Under the pieces are notes generated by a model. That model had not been told where the DNA came from. It was given only the letters and a program-made list of their open reading frames with translations, and did not search any database. A program made the position numbers and the translations under genes. From the NCBI RefSeq assembly GCF_042648805.1, contig NZ_JBHRXZ010000001.1, positions 1 through 64,000 on the forward strand: a stretch of DNA of 64,000 nt, written 5' to 3'. The DNA comes from Azomonas tarimensis. GTDB lineage: Bacteria; Pseudomonadota; Gammaproteobacteria; Pseudomonadales; Pseudomonadaceae. This document shows, one piece after another, positions 47,056 through 55,189 of this stretch (its first letter is position 1; every line of letters starts with the position of its first letter).

Positions 47056-47319
47056 TCACTGCACTGCCGAATGGCGCCTTGGAGCCGTTGACGTAGCCCA
47101 GCAGAATTGGTCCGCAGGACCCGGTCGTAGCCCCACCAAGCCACGACCACCAAGCTGTTCGCACTCGGATAGGGTTTCCTTCAGCGCCTCTTCGCGTCTG
47201 GCTGCCAGGATCACCGTGGCGCCCAGCTTAGCGAAGGCGCGCGCCGCTGCCCGCCCGATCCCGCCTGAAGCTCCGGTTATCACAACGACTGCACTACGAA
47301 GTTTGTTACGTCTGGACAT
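47056..47319 (-). pseudogene. N-terminal remnant of a second SDR gene
   Basis: About 58 codons encode a clean SDR start (VVVITGASGGIGRAAARAF and VILAARREEALKET). After LGG the frame becomes unrelated sequence and stops, leaving no NNAG or YxxxK. The gene is therefore a broken copy, in convergent orientation with the intact SDR. A third frame between 47100 and 47018 stays open and could hold leftover 3' sequence. Confidence 0.75.
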
Positions 47320-48315
47320 GGGATGGCTCCGCTAGTTGAACCAGGAATCTTCTTCTCTAGCTAGGCACCCCTTCACTTTATGGTTCAGGTCATTGTGACC
47401 AACGGTCAGCTCGATAAGTAACAAGGACAACAGTCGGTCATCCAACCTGAAGAATAAATCAGAAAACAAAGCCAGACGAAGGCATCGCGGCCGAATACAA
47501 ACAAGAGTCGGTAATCACACTATCGGAAAACTTTGCCGATCGAGCGGCGGCAGAGTTCACGACCGGTAGCGCAGCCATGGCGGCTTGGAGGACAAAGGGG
47601 TATCGGGCTAGCCTGATGCTAGCACAATGCCTGTCGCCAATATTAGAACGGCAGTATACCGGCAGTGATCTCGAAGGTACGGCCCGGATGGCAAACCGAG
47701 CCCTGGGGCGGGAATCATGTACCGACAAGCCTTGGGCGCGCTGACCTGGCCCAAGCCAGAGGCATCTCCCGGCTGTCTTCGGCACGCCACTGGGCTGATC
47801 GCTGAACGAGCTGCCCCAAACGCAGCACAAAACAAGCCGCTCTCAGTCCCGTTGAGCGGATCAATCGCTCCGCTTATCCGCTCCGCTAAATTGTGAACCA
47901 GTTCCACGACCGTTCGTCGCTTTTAGTCTAGGCCAAAATCTACTCCCTTCGATCAGGGAAAAGATTTTTTGACGCCTTAAAGCATCTATAAACCCCACTA
48001 ATTCAAGGCTTTCCGAGTGGCCGGTATTGATATCACAAAGCCTTCGCATGATATTAACATAATGGCATCGCATGCAAATTGCCGCTTTTATGACACATAA
48101 CCGGCGCCAAAAAAACTTCACATCGCCGCCGAGGTTTTATAAATTCTCGCCACACACAAGGTCTGCCTCTTCACCCCCTCCGGCTGATTGATAAAGAACC
48201 AGGTGTTGGATCTATAACGGTTGCGTATTTGCGCGGCGCACTTCCGCCCGCAACGAGCCCCCGCACTTATTAAAAGGCTTGCCCCTTTTGTAGTATTAAG
48301 TTTCGGAGAGACTTC
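47320..48315. other. One-kilobase non-coding stretch upstream of the GH5 gene
   Basis: About 1 kb with no ORF that looks coding. The last 350 bases, from roughly 47950, are clearly richer in A+T than the surroundings (for example near 48045-48065 and 48280-48300), consistent with a long promoter or leader and possibly foreign origin. An AGTTTCGGAGAGACTTC leader with GGAGAG precedes the GH5 ATG. No known operator recognised. Confidence 0.55.
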
Positions 48316-50163
48316 ATGTCTATCACGGTATTTGCGAACACCCGCAAGGCACTTGCTACTTCCATTACAATGGCTGCTCTTCTTGGTGGTTTTGTTGTCA
48401 CCAATGACGTCCATGCTTCCACCGCCACGACTACCAGCAGCGTGCAAGTGACCGCAACCAGCGCGCTGAACAACTTCACCAGCACTGACTGGCTGAACGG
48501 CATCTGGCGCAAATCGGCCGGTTTCTCCATCGCCAACACCAGCGCCAACCGCGCGGCCTTTGTAAAGGGTGCCTCTGTTCGCCTCGCCGATGGCCAGGTT
48601 CGCAAGGTCACTGCCATTTACGTAGTGGGCAGCAACATCAGCGTGATGCTCGACGGCGCGACCCTGAACGGCAACACCGTCGGTCACCCGCGTACTGTTT
48701 CCGTGGTGAATGCGGCCGCTGCAAGCACCATCACCGCTACCGCTCCAACCCAGACCACCACTACCACGCCCAGCACCAGCACTGCCGCCTCTTCCGGCGC
48801 AGGCCAGGTCACGGCCACCAGCGCGCTGAACAACTTCACCAGCACCGACTGGCTCAACGGCATCTGGCGCAAGTCGGCCGGCTTCTCCGTAGCCAACTCC
48901 AGTGCCAACAAGGCCGCCTTCGTCAAGGGTGCCTCGGTTCGCCTCGCCGATGGCCAGGTGCGCAAGATCACTGCGCTCTTCCCCAACGGCAACAACCTCA
49001 GCGTGATGCTTGACGGCGCTACGCTGAACGGCAACACCGTCGGCCATCCGCGCACCGTCTCGGTAGTAGGCACTGCCACTCCGACCACCACCGCACCAAC
49101 GGCCACGGCTCCGGCACCTGTCGTGACCGCTCCGGCAGCCACCCCGGCTCCAACACCTGCCCCTGCACCGATCGCGGGTACCGGCACCGGTGCCAAGCCG
49201 ACCTCCATCGTTGGTGTCAACCTCGCTGGTGCGGAGTTCGGTACCGGTGCTCTGCCAGGCGTGTACGAGAAGGACTACGTCTACCCGCCGGAATCGTACT
49301 TCAAGCGTTACGCGGACATGAAAATGAACCTGGTCCGCCTGCCTTTCCGCTGGGAGCGCATCCAGCCCAAGCTGGGCGGCGAGCTGAATGCAGCCGAACT
49401 GCAGCGTCTGATGACCACCCTGGACCACGCGCGCAAGCACAACGTCCAGGTCATCCTCGACATGCACAACTACTACCGTTACTACGGCAAGCTGATCGCT
49501 TCGCCCGACGTACCGATCAGCCAGTTCTCCAACACCTGGCGCATGATTGCCCAGCGCGTCGTCAACCATCCCGCCGTCTACGGCTATGGCCTGATGAACG
49601 AGCCGCACTCCACCAATGGCAAGTGGCCTGAAGCCGCCCTCGCGGCCTCCAAAGCCATCCGAGCCGTGGACAAGGACCGCTGGATCTTCGTTGCGGGTGA
49701 CCGCTGGTCGAACTCCTACTTCTGGGAATCTGCCAACCCCAACCTGATCAACGATCCGTGGATGCGCGATCCGAAGAACAACCTGGTGTACGAAGCCCAC
49801 ATGTACGTGGACCACGACTACTCGGGCACCTACTCCAACAAGAGCGCGGTTTACCCTGCCTCCATCGGTGTGGATCGGGTCAAGCCCTTCGTCGAGTGGC
49901 TGAAGAAGCACAAGCTGCGCGGTTACATCGGTGAGCACGGCGTACCGGACTTCTCGCCTTCGGCCATCGTCGCTACCGACAATCTCCTGACCTACCTGCG
50001 TCAGAACTGCGTGCCGAGCACCTACTGGGCGGCCGGTCCGTGGTGGGTCGAGTACCACATGGCGCTGGACGTGAAGAGCGGCAAGCATCGTCCGCAACTG
50101 CCGATCATGCAGAAGCATGCCAACGCCGGGCACAACTGCTCCAGCATTGGCCCGACCCTGTAA
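48316..50163 (+). CDS. Secreted GH5 glycosidase with two N-terminal repeat modules
   Basis: A 615-residue exported enzyme. A signal peptide (to about residue 34) is followed by two near-identical modules at 44-131 and 164-251, exactly 120 residues apart and joined by Thr/Ala/Pro-rich linkers. A GH5 domain spans about 296-600. It opens GVNLAGAEFG, has VRLPFRWERIQP, the acid/base E429 in GLMNEPHS and the nucleophile E540 in GYIGEHGVP, and resembles endoglucanases of the GH5_5 type. The substrate is probably a beta-glucan or exopolysaccharide. No cellulose genes are adjacent. Confidence 0.92.
   Translation: MSITVFANTRKALATSITMAALLGGFVVTNDVHASTATTTSSVQVTATSALNNFTSTDWLNGIWRKSAGFSIANTSANRAAFVKGASVRLADGQVRKVTAIYVVGSNISVMLDGATLNGNTVGHPRTVSVVNAAAASTITATAPTQTTTTTPSTSTAASSGAGQVTATSALNNFTSTDWLNGIWRKSAGFSVANSSANKAAFVKGASVRLADGQVRKITALFPNGNNLSVMLDGATLNGNTVGHPRTVSVVGTATPTTTAPTATAPAPVVTAPAATPAPTPAPAPIAGTGTGAKPTSIVGVNLAGAEFGTGALPGVYEKDYVYPPESYFKRYADMKMNLVRLPFRWERIQPKLGGELNAAELQRLMTTLDHARKHNVQVILDMHNYYRYYGKLIASPDVPISQFSNTWRMIAQRVVNHPAVYGYGLMNEPHSTNGKWPEAALAASKAIRAVDKDRWIFVAGDRWSNSYFWESANPNLINDPWMRDPKNNLVYEAHMYVDHDYSGTYSNKSAVYPASIGVDRVKPFVEWLKKHKLRGYIGEHGVPDFSPSAIVATDNLLTYLRQNCVPSTYWAAGPWWVEYHMALDVKSGKHRPQLPIMQKHANAGHNCSSIGPTL
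48445..48708 (+). repeat. Coding repeat unit 1 of the GH5 protein
   Basis: Encodes residues 44-131, running from VTATSALNNF through DWLNGIWRKSAGF and GASVRLADGQVRK to GNTVGHPRTVSVV. It aligns without gaps to unit 2, with changes mainly around SIANTSANRA and IYVVGSN. The module has a Trp/Asn-rich surface and could bind polysaccharide. Confidence 0.9.
48805..49068 (+). repeat. Coding repeat unit 2 of the GH5 protein
   Basis: Encodes residues 164-251 with the same module, 360 bases after unit 1. The DNA copies differ at many third codon positions, so the duplication is not brand-new, but the protein is almost unchanged, implying purifying selection. I do not recognise the domain family. Confidence 0.9.
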
Positions 50164-50182
50164 CAGGTCGCAGCCGCAAAAC

Positions 50183-50213
50183 AAAAGGGGACGCCTTCGG
50201 GCTTCCCCTTTTT
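50183..50213 (+). terminator. Rho-independent terminator after the GH5 gene
   Basis: AAAAGGGGA and GCC pair with GGC and TCCCCTTTT around a TTCG tetraloop, followed by further T. This is a textbook intrinsic terminator 20 bases after the stop; it isolates the GH5 gene as a single-gene unit. Confidence 0.88.
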
Positions 50214-50282
50214 CGTTTCCGCTTCTGGCCTCGCTCCGTTACCCGGCTAAGCTGAACGGGGAACCGCTATCACGGAACGAGC

Positions 50283-51383
50283 ATGATCGAAGCGACGCTC
50301 ATCGCCCTCACCGCCTTGTCTGCAGTGATTCTGCTGCTGCAACACTGGCAACATCCGGCATGGTGGGTTCGGGGCTGGGACTTCCCCCGGCTGCAGATTG
50401 CCATCGTGATGGTGCTGGTGCTGATCGCCGAACTCATCCTGCTGCCCTTCACCTCCGCCTGGCATTTCGTGCTGACAGCCATCACTCTCGTGTGCCTGGT
50501 CGCCCAACTCTGGTGGATCCTGCCCTATACCCGCCTGTGGCCCTACGAGGTCAAGGCGGCTGCACGTGACCCGCGCAAGCCCCGTATCCGGGTGATGGCG
50601 GCAAACGTGCTGACCCCCAATCGCCAGGCCGAACGCCTGCTGGAGCTGGTGCGACTGCACCGCCCCGACGTCCTGGTGGCGCTGGAAACCGATCGCTGGT
50701 GGGAATCACACCTCGATCACCTGACCGAACAGTATCCCTACAGCATTCGCTGCCCCCAAGACAATCTGTACGGGATGCACGTCTACTCGCGCCTGCCCCT
50801 GGAGGAGGTCCAGACCCGCTTTCTGGTCGAAGACGACGTCCCGTCGATGCACGCCAGGCTCAGGGTCAACGATCAGCTCGGGGTTCGCATGCATTTCCTT
50901 CATCCCAGGCCTCCCAGCCCGACCGAGAACGACGAATCCACCGAGCGCGACGTGGAGTTGCTGGTGGTCGCCAAAAGCACCGAGGACGATGCCGACCAAC
51001 CCATCATCGTCGCCGGCGACCTGAACGACGTGGCCTGGTCGCCGACCACGCGACTGTTTCGCAAGATCAGTTGCCTGCTCGACCCAAGGGTGGGGCGCGG
51101 CATGTTCAACACCTTCCATGCGCAGCACTGGTTCCTGCGCTGGCCGCTGGATCACTTCTTCCATAGCCGCCATTTCCAGGTGGTGGAGATCGTGCGGCTG
51201 CCGGAGTTTGGCTCCGACCATTTTCCGGTGCTGATCGAATTGCAGTACGAACACAACGAAACCGATGAGCAACAAGGCCTGCAAGCCGACCCTGACGAAC
51301 AGCGAGACGTCCGGAACAGGCTCGCCAGCGAAGGCGTGAAGCCGGCCGACGTGCCCGAACCCTCGCCACAGCCCAAGGCATAA
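50283..51383 (+). CDS. Membrane-anchored endonuclease/exonuclease/phosphatase family protein
   Basis: A 366-residue protein with three N-terminal membrane helices (about 2-20, 36-56, 62-82). The EEP domain has RVMAANVLTPNRQ, VALETDRWW, AGDLNDVAWSPTT and GSDHFPVL, giving the metal- and phosphate-binding residues. Such membrane EEP proteins may act on phospholipid or nucleotide phosphodiesters outside or inside the cell; the substrate is unknown. An acidic disordered C-terminal tail (from about 325) is present. Confidence 0.88.
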   Translation: MIEATLIALTALSAVILLLQHWQHPAWWVRGWDFPRLQIAIVMVLVLIAELILLPFTSAWHFVLTAITLVCLVAQLWWILPYTRLWPYEVKAAARDPRKPRIRVMAANVLTPNRQAERLLELVRLHRPDVLVALETDRWWESHLDHLTEQYPYSIRCPQDNLYGMHVYSRLPLEEVQTRFLVEDDVPSMHARLRVNDQLGVRMHFLHPRPPSPTENDESTERDVELLVVAKSTEDDADQPIIVAGDLNDVAWSPTTRLFRKISCLLDPRVGRGMFNTFHAQHWFLRWPLDHFFHSRHFQVVEIVRLPEFGSDHFPVLIELQYEHNETDEQQGLQADPDEQRDVRNRLASEGVKPADVPEPSPQPKA

Positions 51384-51516
51384 CCCGGCTCGCCGACCGG
51401 CGGCGCTCGCGCCAAAACGGCGCACCGAGAGCCCCCAGCCCCTGAGTGATCACGCCCCTTTGCGCGCCTGGCCGGGGCTGAGAAATGCCCCAGGATCGAT
51501 CATCGAGCGCACCAGA

Positions 51517-51532
51517 AAGGCACTTTGGTTGC
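51517..51532 (+). promoter_or_regulatory. Sigma-54-type promoter of the oxygenase-ABC operon
   Basis: AAGGCACTTTGGTTGC matches the -24/-12 consensus very well: GGCAC, exactly 10 bases between GG and GC, and TTGC. The predicted start is near 51544, about 100 bases before the oxygenase ATG. Related GCGCACC sequences lie upstream at 51419 and 51505, possible enhancer half-sites. Confidence 0.7.
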
Positions 51533-51551
51533 GATGCCTTTTAGGCATCGC
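51531..51551 (+). promoter_or_regulatory. Hairpin overlapping the -12 element
   Basis: A perfect 8-base inverted repeat GCGATGCC / GGCATCGC with loop TTTTA starts at the -12 GC and covers the predicted transcription start. It could be a repressor site that blocks the start, or a 5' hairpin of the message. Confidence 0.5.
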
Positions 51552-51643
51552 CATGCTCTATATTCTCTTCTTTTGCGAACAGGTCAGCGCAGGGATACTC
51601 CGCATGCCACCAAGGCCCGACCCGCTTCTGCAGGAAGACCGAA

Positions 51644-52621
51644 ATGTCCGACACTCTTTCAGCGCGCCGGCTCGATCAGACCAAACTGCCTCTGATAGAT
51701 GTCGCCGGCCTGTTTTCCCCCGACCTTGCCGACCGCACCGCGGTGGCCGCTGAGGTCGGCCGCGCCTGCAAGCAAACAGGCTTCTTCTACATCTGTAACC
51801 ACGGCGTTGACGGCGCCCTGCAGCGCGCCCTCTTCGCGGAGACCAGGCGCTTGTTCGATCTGCCCGAGACGGCCAAGCGTGCCCTCGACAAAGCCAAGTC
51901 TGCCGCCAATCGCGGCTACGAGCCGCTGCGCGGGCAAAGGCTTGAAGCCGGCGCCCCGGCCGACCTCAAAGAAGGCTTCTATATCGGTCGCGAGGATGCC
52001 GCGGACGATCCACGGGTGTTGGCCGGGCGCTTCAATCACGGGCCCAACCAGTGGCCCGATCTGCCGCGCTTCCGGCGAACCATGGAGGCCTATCGCGACG
52101 CCCTGGAGGCGCTGGCCAGCCGCCTGATGAGTGCCATCGCCCTGTCACTGCAATTGCCCGAAGATTATTTCTCCGGCTTCTGCCGGGACTCCATGAGCAC
52201 CTTGCGCCTCTTGCACTACCCGCCCCAGCCGGCCAACCCGCAGCCAGGCGAAAAGGGCTGTGGCGCCCATACCGACTTCGGCGGGCTGACCCTGCTGCTG
52301 CAGGACGAAAACCCCGGCCTGCAGGTCTGGGATCACCGCGCTGGCGAATGGCTGGAAGCCGAACCGATTCCCGGCACCTATGTGGTGAACCTCGGCGACA
52401 TGATCGCCCGCTGGACCAACGACCGTTACCGCTCGACGCTGCACCGGGTAGTCAACCTGTCGGGCGCCGAGCGTTATAGCGTGCCCTTCTTCTTCAGCGG
52501 CAACCCCGATCACCTCGTCGAATGCCTGCCTACCTGCCTGGATCAGGGCGAAACCCCACGCTACGCGCCAGTGACGGTGGAGCAACACCACCGCGAGATG
52601 TACCGGAAGACCTATGGCTAA
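51644..52621 (+). CDS. 2-oxoglutarate/Fe(II) oxygenase, isopenicillin N synthase-like
   Basis: A 325-residue non-heme iron oxygenase. The N-terminal DIOX_N domain (LPLIDVAGLF) is followed by the core with iron ligands H209, D211 (GAHTDFGGL) and H267 (STLHRVV), and the 2OG-binding R277-x-S279. It overlaps the hydrolase gene by 8 bases and begins the operon with the NMT1-type ABC importer, suggesting it oxidises the imported compound. It resembles PA0147-type proteins by context. The substrate is unknown. Confidence 0.88.
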   Translation: MSDTLSARRLDQTKLPLIDVAGLFSPDLADRTAVAAEVGRACKQTGFFYICNHGVDGALQRALFAETRRLFDLPETAKRALDKAKSAANRGYEPLRGQRLEAGAPADLKEGFYIGREDAADDPRVLAGRFNHGPNQWPDLPRFRRTMEAYRDALEALASRLMSAIALSLQLPEDYFSGFCRDSMSTLRLLHYPPQPANPQPGEKGCGAHTDFGGLTLLLQDENPGLQVWDHRAGEWLEAEPIPGTYVVNLGDMIARWTNDRYRSTLHRVVNLSGAERYSVPFFFSGNPDHLVECLPTCLDQGETPRYAPVTVEQHHREMYRKTYG

Positions 52622-53402
52622 GCACAGCGACGTGGTGCTGATCCATGGCGCCTGGGCCGGCAGCTGGGTCTGGGACGGGCTGCTCGACGGGCTGCGCGCC
52701 GCGGGGTTCCGGCCGCACGCAGTGGACCTGCCGGGCAACGGTCAGGACAACACCCCACCTGGAGAGGTCCACCTCCAGCGTTACGTCGACCATGTGGCTC
52801 GGCTGATCGAGCGCCTCGATGGCCCGGTGCATCTGGTCGGCCATTCAGGCGGCGGCATTACCGCCACCGCGGTGGCCGAACGCCTCGCCGAGCGCATCGC
52901 CAGCGTCAGCTACATCGCCGGGATGATGCTGCCGAGCGGTGCTGGCTTCGCCGATCTCTGCCGCGAATTGGTGCAGGACTTCCCCGAAGCGGCCGGCATC
53001 GGTCCCTGGCTGCAGGCCACCGAGTCGGGCAGCGAAGTGCCGCCGGAGGTCGCCTGCGCGTTCTTCTTTCATGACGCCCCGGTGGCCGCTGCCCTGCGTG
53101 CGGCGCGGAGGCTGGTACCGCAACCGGACGGCGGACGCGCCCTGCATGCCCACTGGAGCGCCGCCCGTTTCGGCCAGCTGCCGCGACTCTATGTCGAGTG
53201 CAGCGCCGACCGCTCGGTGGTGCCCATCGTGCAGCAGGAAATGCAGCACCGGGTACCGGGCGCCCAGCGTCTGGTACTGGATTGCGGCCATGCCCCGCAG
53301 TTGGCCGCCCCGGATCAGCTGCTGTACGGCCTGATCGAATTCTTTTCCCGTCATCCACGCCCCGTTTATTGCATGGCAACCGTCGCCAACCCCCAGGAGT
53401 AG
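52614..53402 (+). CDS. Alpha/beta hydrolase
   Basis: A 262-residue hydrolase with oxyanion segment HGAWAGSWVW, nucleophile S78 in GHSGGG, probable acid D199 and His226 in DCGHAPQL. The fold resembles esterase/salicylate-ester (MES-like) hydrolases. It is translationally coupled to the oxygenase and sits 4 bases before the substrate-binding protein gene. It probably hydrolyses the oxidised product, but this is inference. Confidence 0.88.
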   Translation: MAKHSDVVLIHGAWAGSWVWDGLLDGLRAAGFRPHAVDLPGNGQDNTPPGEVHLQRYVDHVARLIERLDGPVHLVGHSGGGITATAVAERLAERIASVSYIAGMMLPSGAGFADLCRELVQDFPEAAGIGPWLQATESGSEVPPEVACAFFFHDAPVAAALRAARRLVPQPDGGRALHAHWSAARFGQLPRLYVECSADRSVVPIVQQEMQHRVPGAQRLVLDCGHAPQLAAPDQLLYGLIEFFSRHPRPVYCMATVANPQE

Positions 53403-53406
53403 CCCC

Positions 53407-54387
53407 ATGTTCAAGAAAACCCTGCTCGCCAGCGCCCTCGTGGCCCTGTGCTCCAACGCCGCTCTGGCCGCCGACAAGGTGCGCTGGCTGAACGACTGGC
53501 TGCCGGCCGGCGACAAGGCGGTGATCTATCTCGGGGTGCAGGAAGGCCTGTTCGCCGCCGAGGACATCGAGGTGGAAATCTCCAGCGCCCGTGGTGGCGC
53601 CGACGTGGTCACCAAGCTGGCCACCAACAGCGCCGACTTCGGCTCCGCCGGCCTCGCCTCCCTGCTGCAGGCCAAGGCCCAGGGCCCGGTGCCGGTGGTG
53701 GCCGTGGCGCCGATCTACAACAAGCAGCCCGACGCCCTGTTTACCGCCGAAGGCTCTGGCATCGAGAAGTTCACCGACATCGTCGGCAAGACGGTCGCCA
53801 CCCCGACCTTTTCCGCCTCCAACGTGGTTTGGCCACTGCTGCTGGAAAACAACGGCATCGACCCTAACAGCGTCAAGCTGCTGAAGCTGGACCCGGGCGC
53901 CCTGGCGCCAATGCTGGCCACCGGCAAGGTGGACGCCACCATCAACTGGGTAACCGTGGCGCCGGGCTTTGTCCGCTCGCTGGGCGAGGCCGGCAAGGAA
54001 CTGGAGGTAATACCCTGGTCGGAATACGGCTTCGACGGCTACGGCCTGTCGCTGGTGGCCTCCGAGCGCTTCCTACAACGCAATCCCGAGGTCGCGAAAA
54101 AGTTTGTCTCCGCCTACCGCAAGGCTCAGGAAATGGCCATTGCCAACCCGGCAGCCGCGGCGGCCGCGCTGAAGAAGATGGTGCCGGAAGTGGATGAGCA
54201 GCAGGCCGTCGAGCAGTTCGAGGCGTCCATCCCACTGATGGCCAACGAGATCAGCGAGAGCGAAGGCACCCGCGCGTTCAACCCGGCGCGCCTGCAGATC
54301 ACCTGGCAGTGGGTGGCCCGTGCGCAGAACCTGGAGCTGAACGCCCTGGACCCGAAGACCGCCGTCACCTCTCAATATGTCGAGTGA
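53407..54387 (+). CDS. ABC substrate-binding protein, NMT1/THI5-like
   Basis: A 326-residue periplasmic binding protein with signal LLASALVALCSNAALA. The core has LNDWLPAGDKAVIYLGVQEG, SADFGSAGLASLLQAK and TPTFSASNVVWPLL, typical of the SsuA/THI5 (NMT1) group that binds sulfonates, pyrimidine thiamine precursors, riboflavin-type molecules or other small N-heterocycles. It has no lipobox. It precedes its ATPase gene directly. Confidence 0.9.
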   Translation: MFKKTLLASALVALCSNAALAADKVRWLNDWLPAGDKAVIYLGVQEGLFAAEDIEVEISSARGGADVVTKLATNSADFGSAGLASLLQAKAQGPVPVVAVAPIYNKQPDALFTAEGSGIEKFTDIVGKTVATPTFSASNVVWPLLLENNGIDPNSVKLLKLDPGALAPMLATGKVDATINWVTVAPGFVRSLGEAGKELEVIPWSEYGFDGYGLSLVASERFLQRNPEVAKKFVSAYRKAQEMAIANPAAAAAALKKMVPEVDEQQAVEQFEASIPLMANEISESEGTRAFNPARLQITWQWVARAQNLELNALDPKTAVTSQYVE

Positions 54388-54391
54388 TGCC

Positions 54392-55189
54392 ATGACCGCC
54401 GAAACCCAGGCTGCGTCCCGCCCGAGCATCGTCTTCGACGGGGTGCGCCAGGTGTTCACCTCCTCCGACGGGAGCGAGGTGATCGCCCTCGACAACACCA
54501 GCTTCAACATCGGCCGCCACGAGTTCATCGCAGTGATCGGCCCGTCCGGCTGCGGCAAGTCGACCCTGCTGCGCATCCTGGCCGGGCTGATCAGGCCCAC
54601 CAGTGGCCAGGTGAGCATCTACGACAAGGCGGTGACCGGCCCGCGGGATGAGATTGGCATCGTGTTTCAGAAGCCGACCCTGCTGCCCTGGCTGTCGATC
54701 CGCGACAACCTGACCTTCCCGATGAAGCACAAGTACGGGCGGGTCACGCCGGCCGAACGCGAGCGTGGCGAGGAGCTCCTGGAGCTGGTGGGGCTGAAGG
54801 AATTCGGCGGCAAGCGGCCGGACGAGCTATCCGGCGGCATGCAGCAGCGCGCCGGCATCGCCCGGGCGCTGCTGCACGATCCCGAGATTCTGCTGATGGA
54901 CGAGCCCTTCTCGGCCCTCGACGCGCTGACCCGCGACGAGCTGAGCCTGGAGCTGCTGAACATCTGGACCAGCCGACCCAAGACCGTGCTGTTCATCACC
55001 CACTCGATTCCCGAGGCATTGCTGCTGGCCGACCGCATCCTGGTGATGTCGGCCCGGCCGGGGCGCATCTCGGAAATCATCGATGTCGACCTGCCGCGCC
55101 CGCGGTCCATGGAAACCCTTACGGAGCCGCGCTTCAATGAGCTCGCCAACCACATCCGCCGCCAGGTCTTCTCGCGCCATGGCCACTAA
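54392..55189 (+). CDS. ABC transporter ATPase, taurine/nitrate family
   Basis: A 265-residue ATPase of the SsuB/TauB/NrtD class. Walker A is GPSGCGKSTLLRILAG, the signature is LSGGMQQRAGIARALL, and Walker B is ILLMDEPFSALD, with the H-loop in VLFITHSIPEAL. The ATG at 54392 is preferred over 54377 (which overlaps the SBP gene). It overlaps the permease gene by 11 bases, so the three importer genes are coupled. Confidence 0.93.
   Translation: MTAETQAASRPSIVFDGVRQVFTSSDGSEVIALDNTSFNIGRHEFIAVIGPSGCGKSTLLRILAGLIRPTSGQVSIYDKAVTGPRDEIGIVFQKPTLLPWLSIRDNLTFPMKHKYGRVTPAERERGEELLELVGLKEFGGKRPDELSGGMQQRAGIARALLHDPEILLMDEPFSALDALTRDELSLELLNIWTSRPKTVLFITHSIPEALLLADRILVMSARPGRISEIIDVDLPRPRSMETLTEPRFNELANHIRRQVFSRHGH

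Noticed and set aside
47459..48121. Three minus-strand ORFs in the gap before the GH5 gene
   Set aside because: No family features, poor starts and composition unlike the neighbouring genes.
48118..50184. 688-codon minus-strand ORF antisense to the GH5 gene
   Set aside because: Low-complexity His/Gly/Val-rich product; the plus strand has a signal peptide, repeats and catalytic residues.
51460..51753. 97-codon ORF over the oxygenase leader
   Set aside because: It overlaps the sigma-54-type promoter and the oxygenase start in another frame and has no homology-like features.
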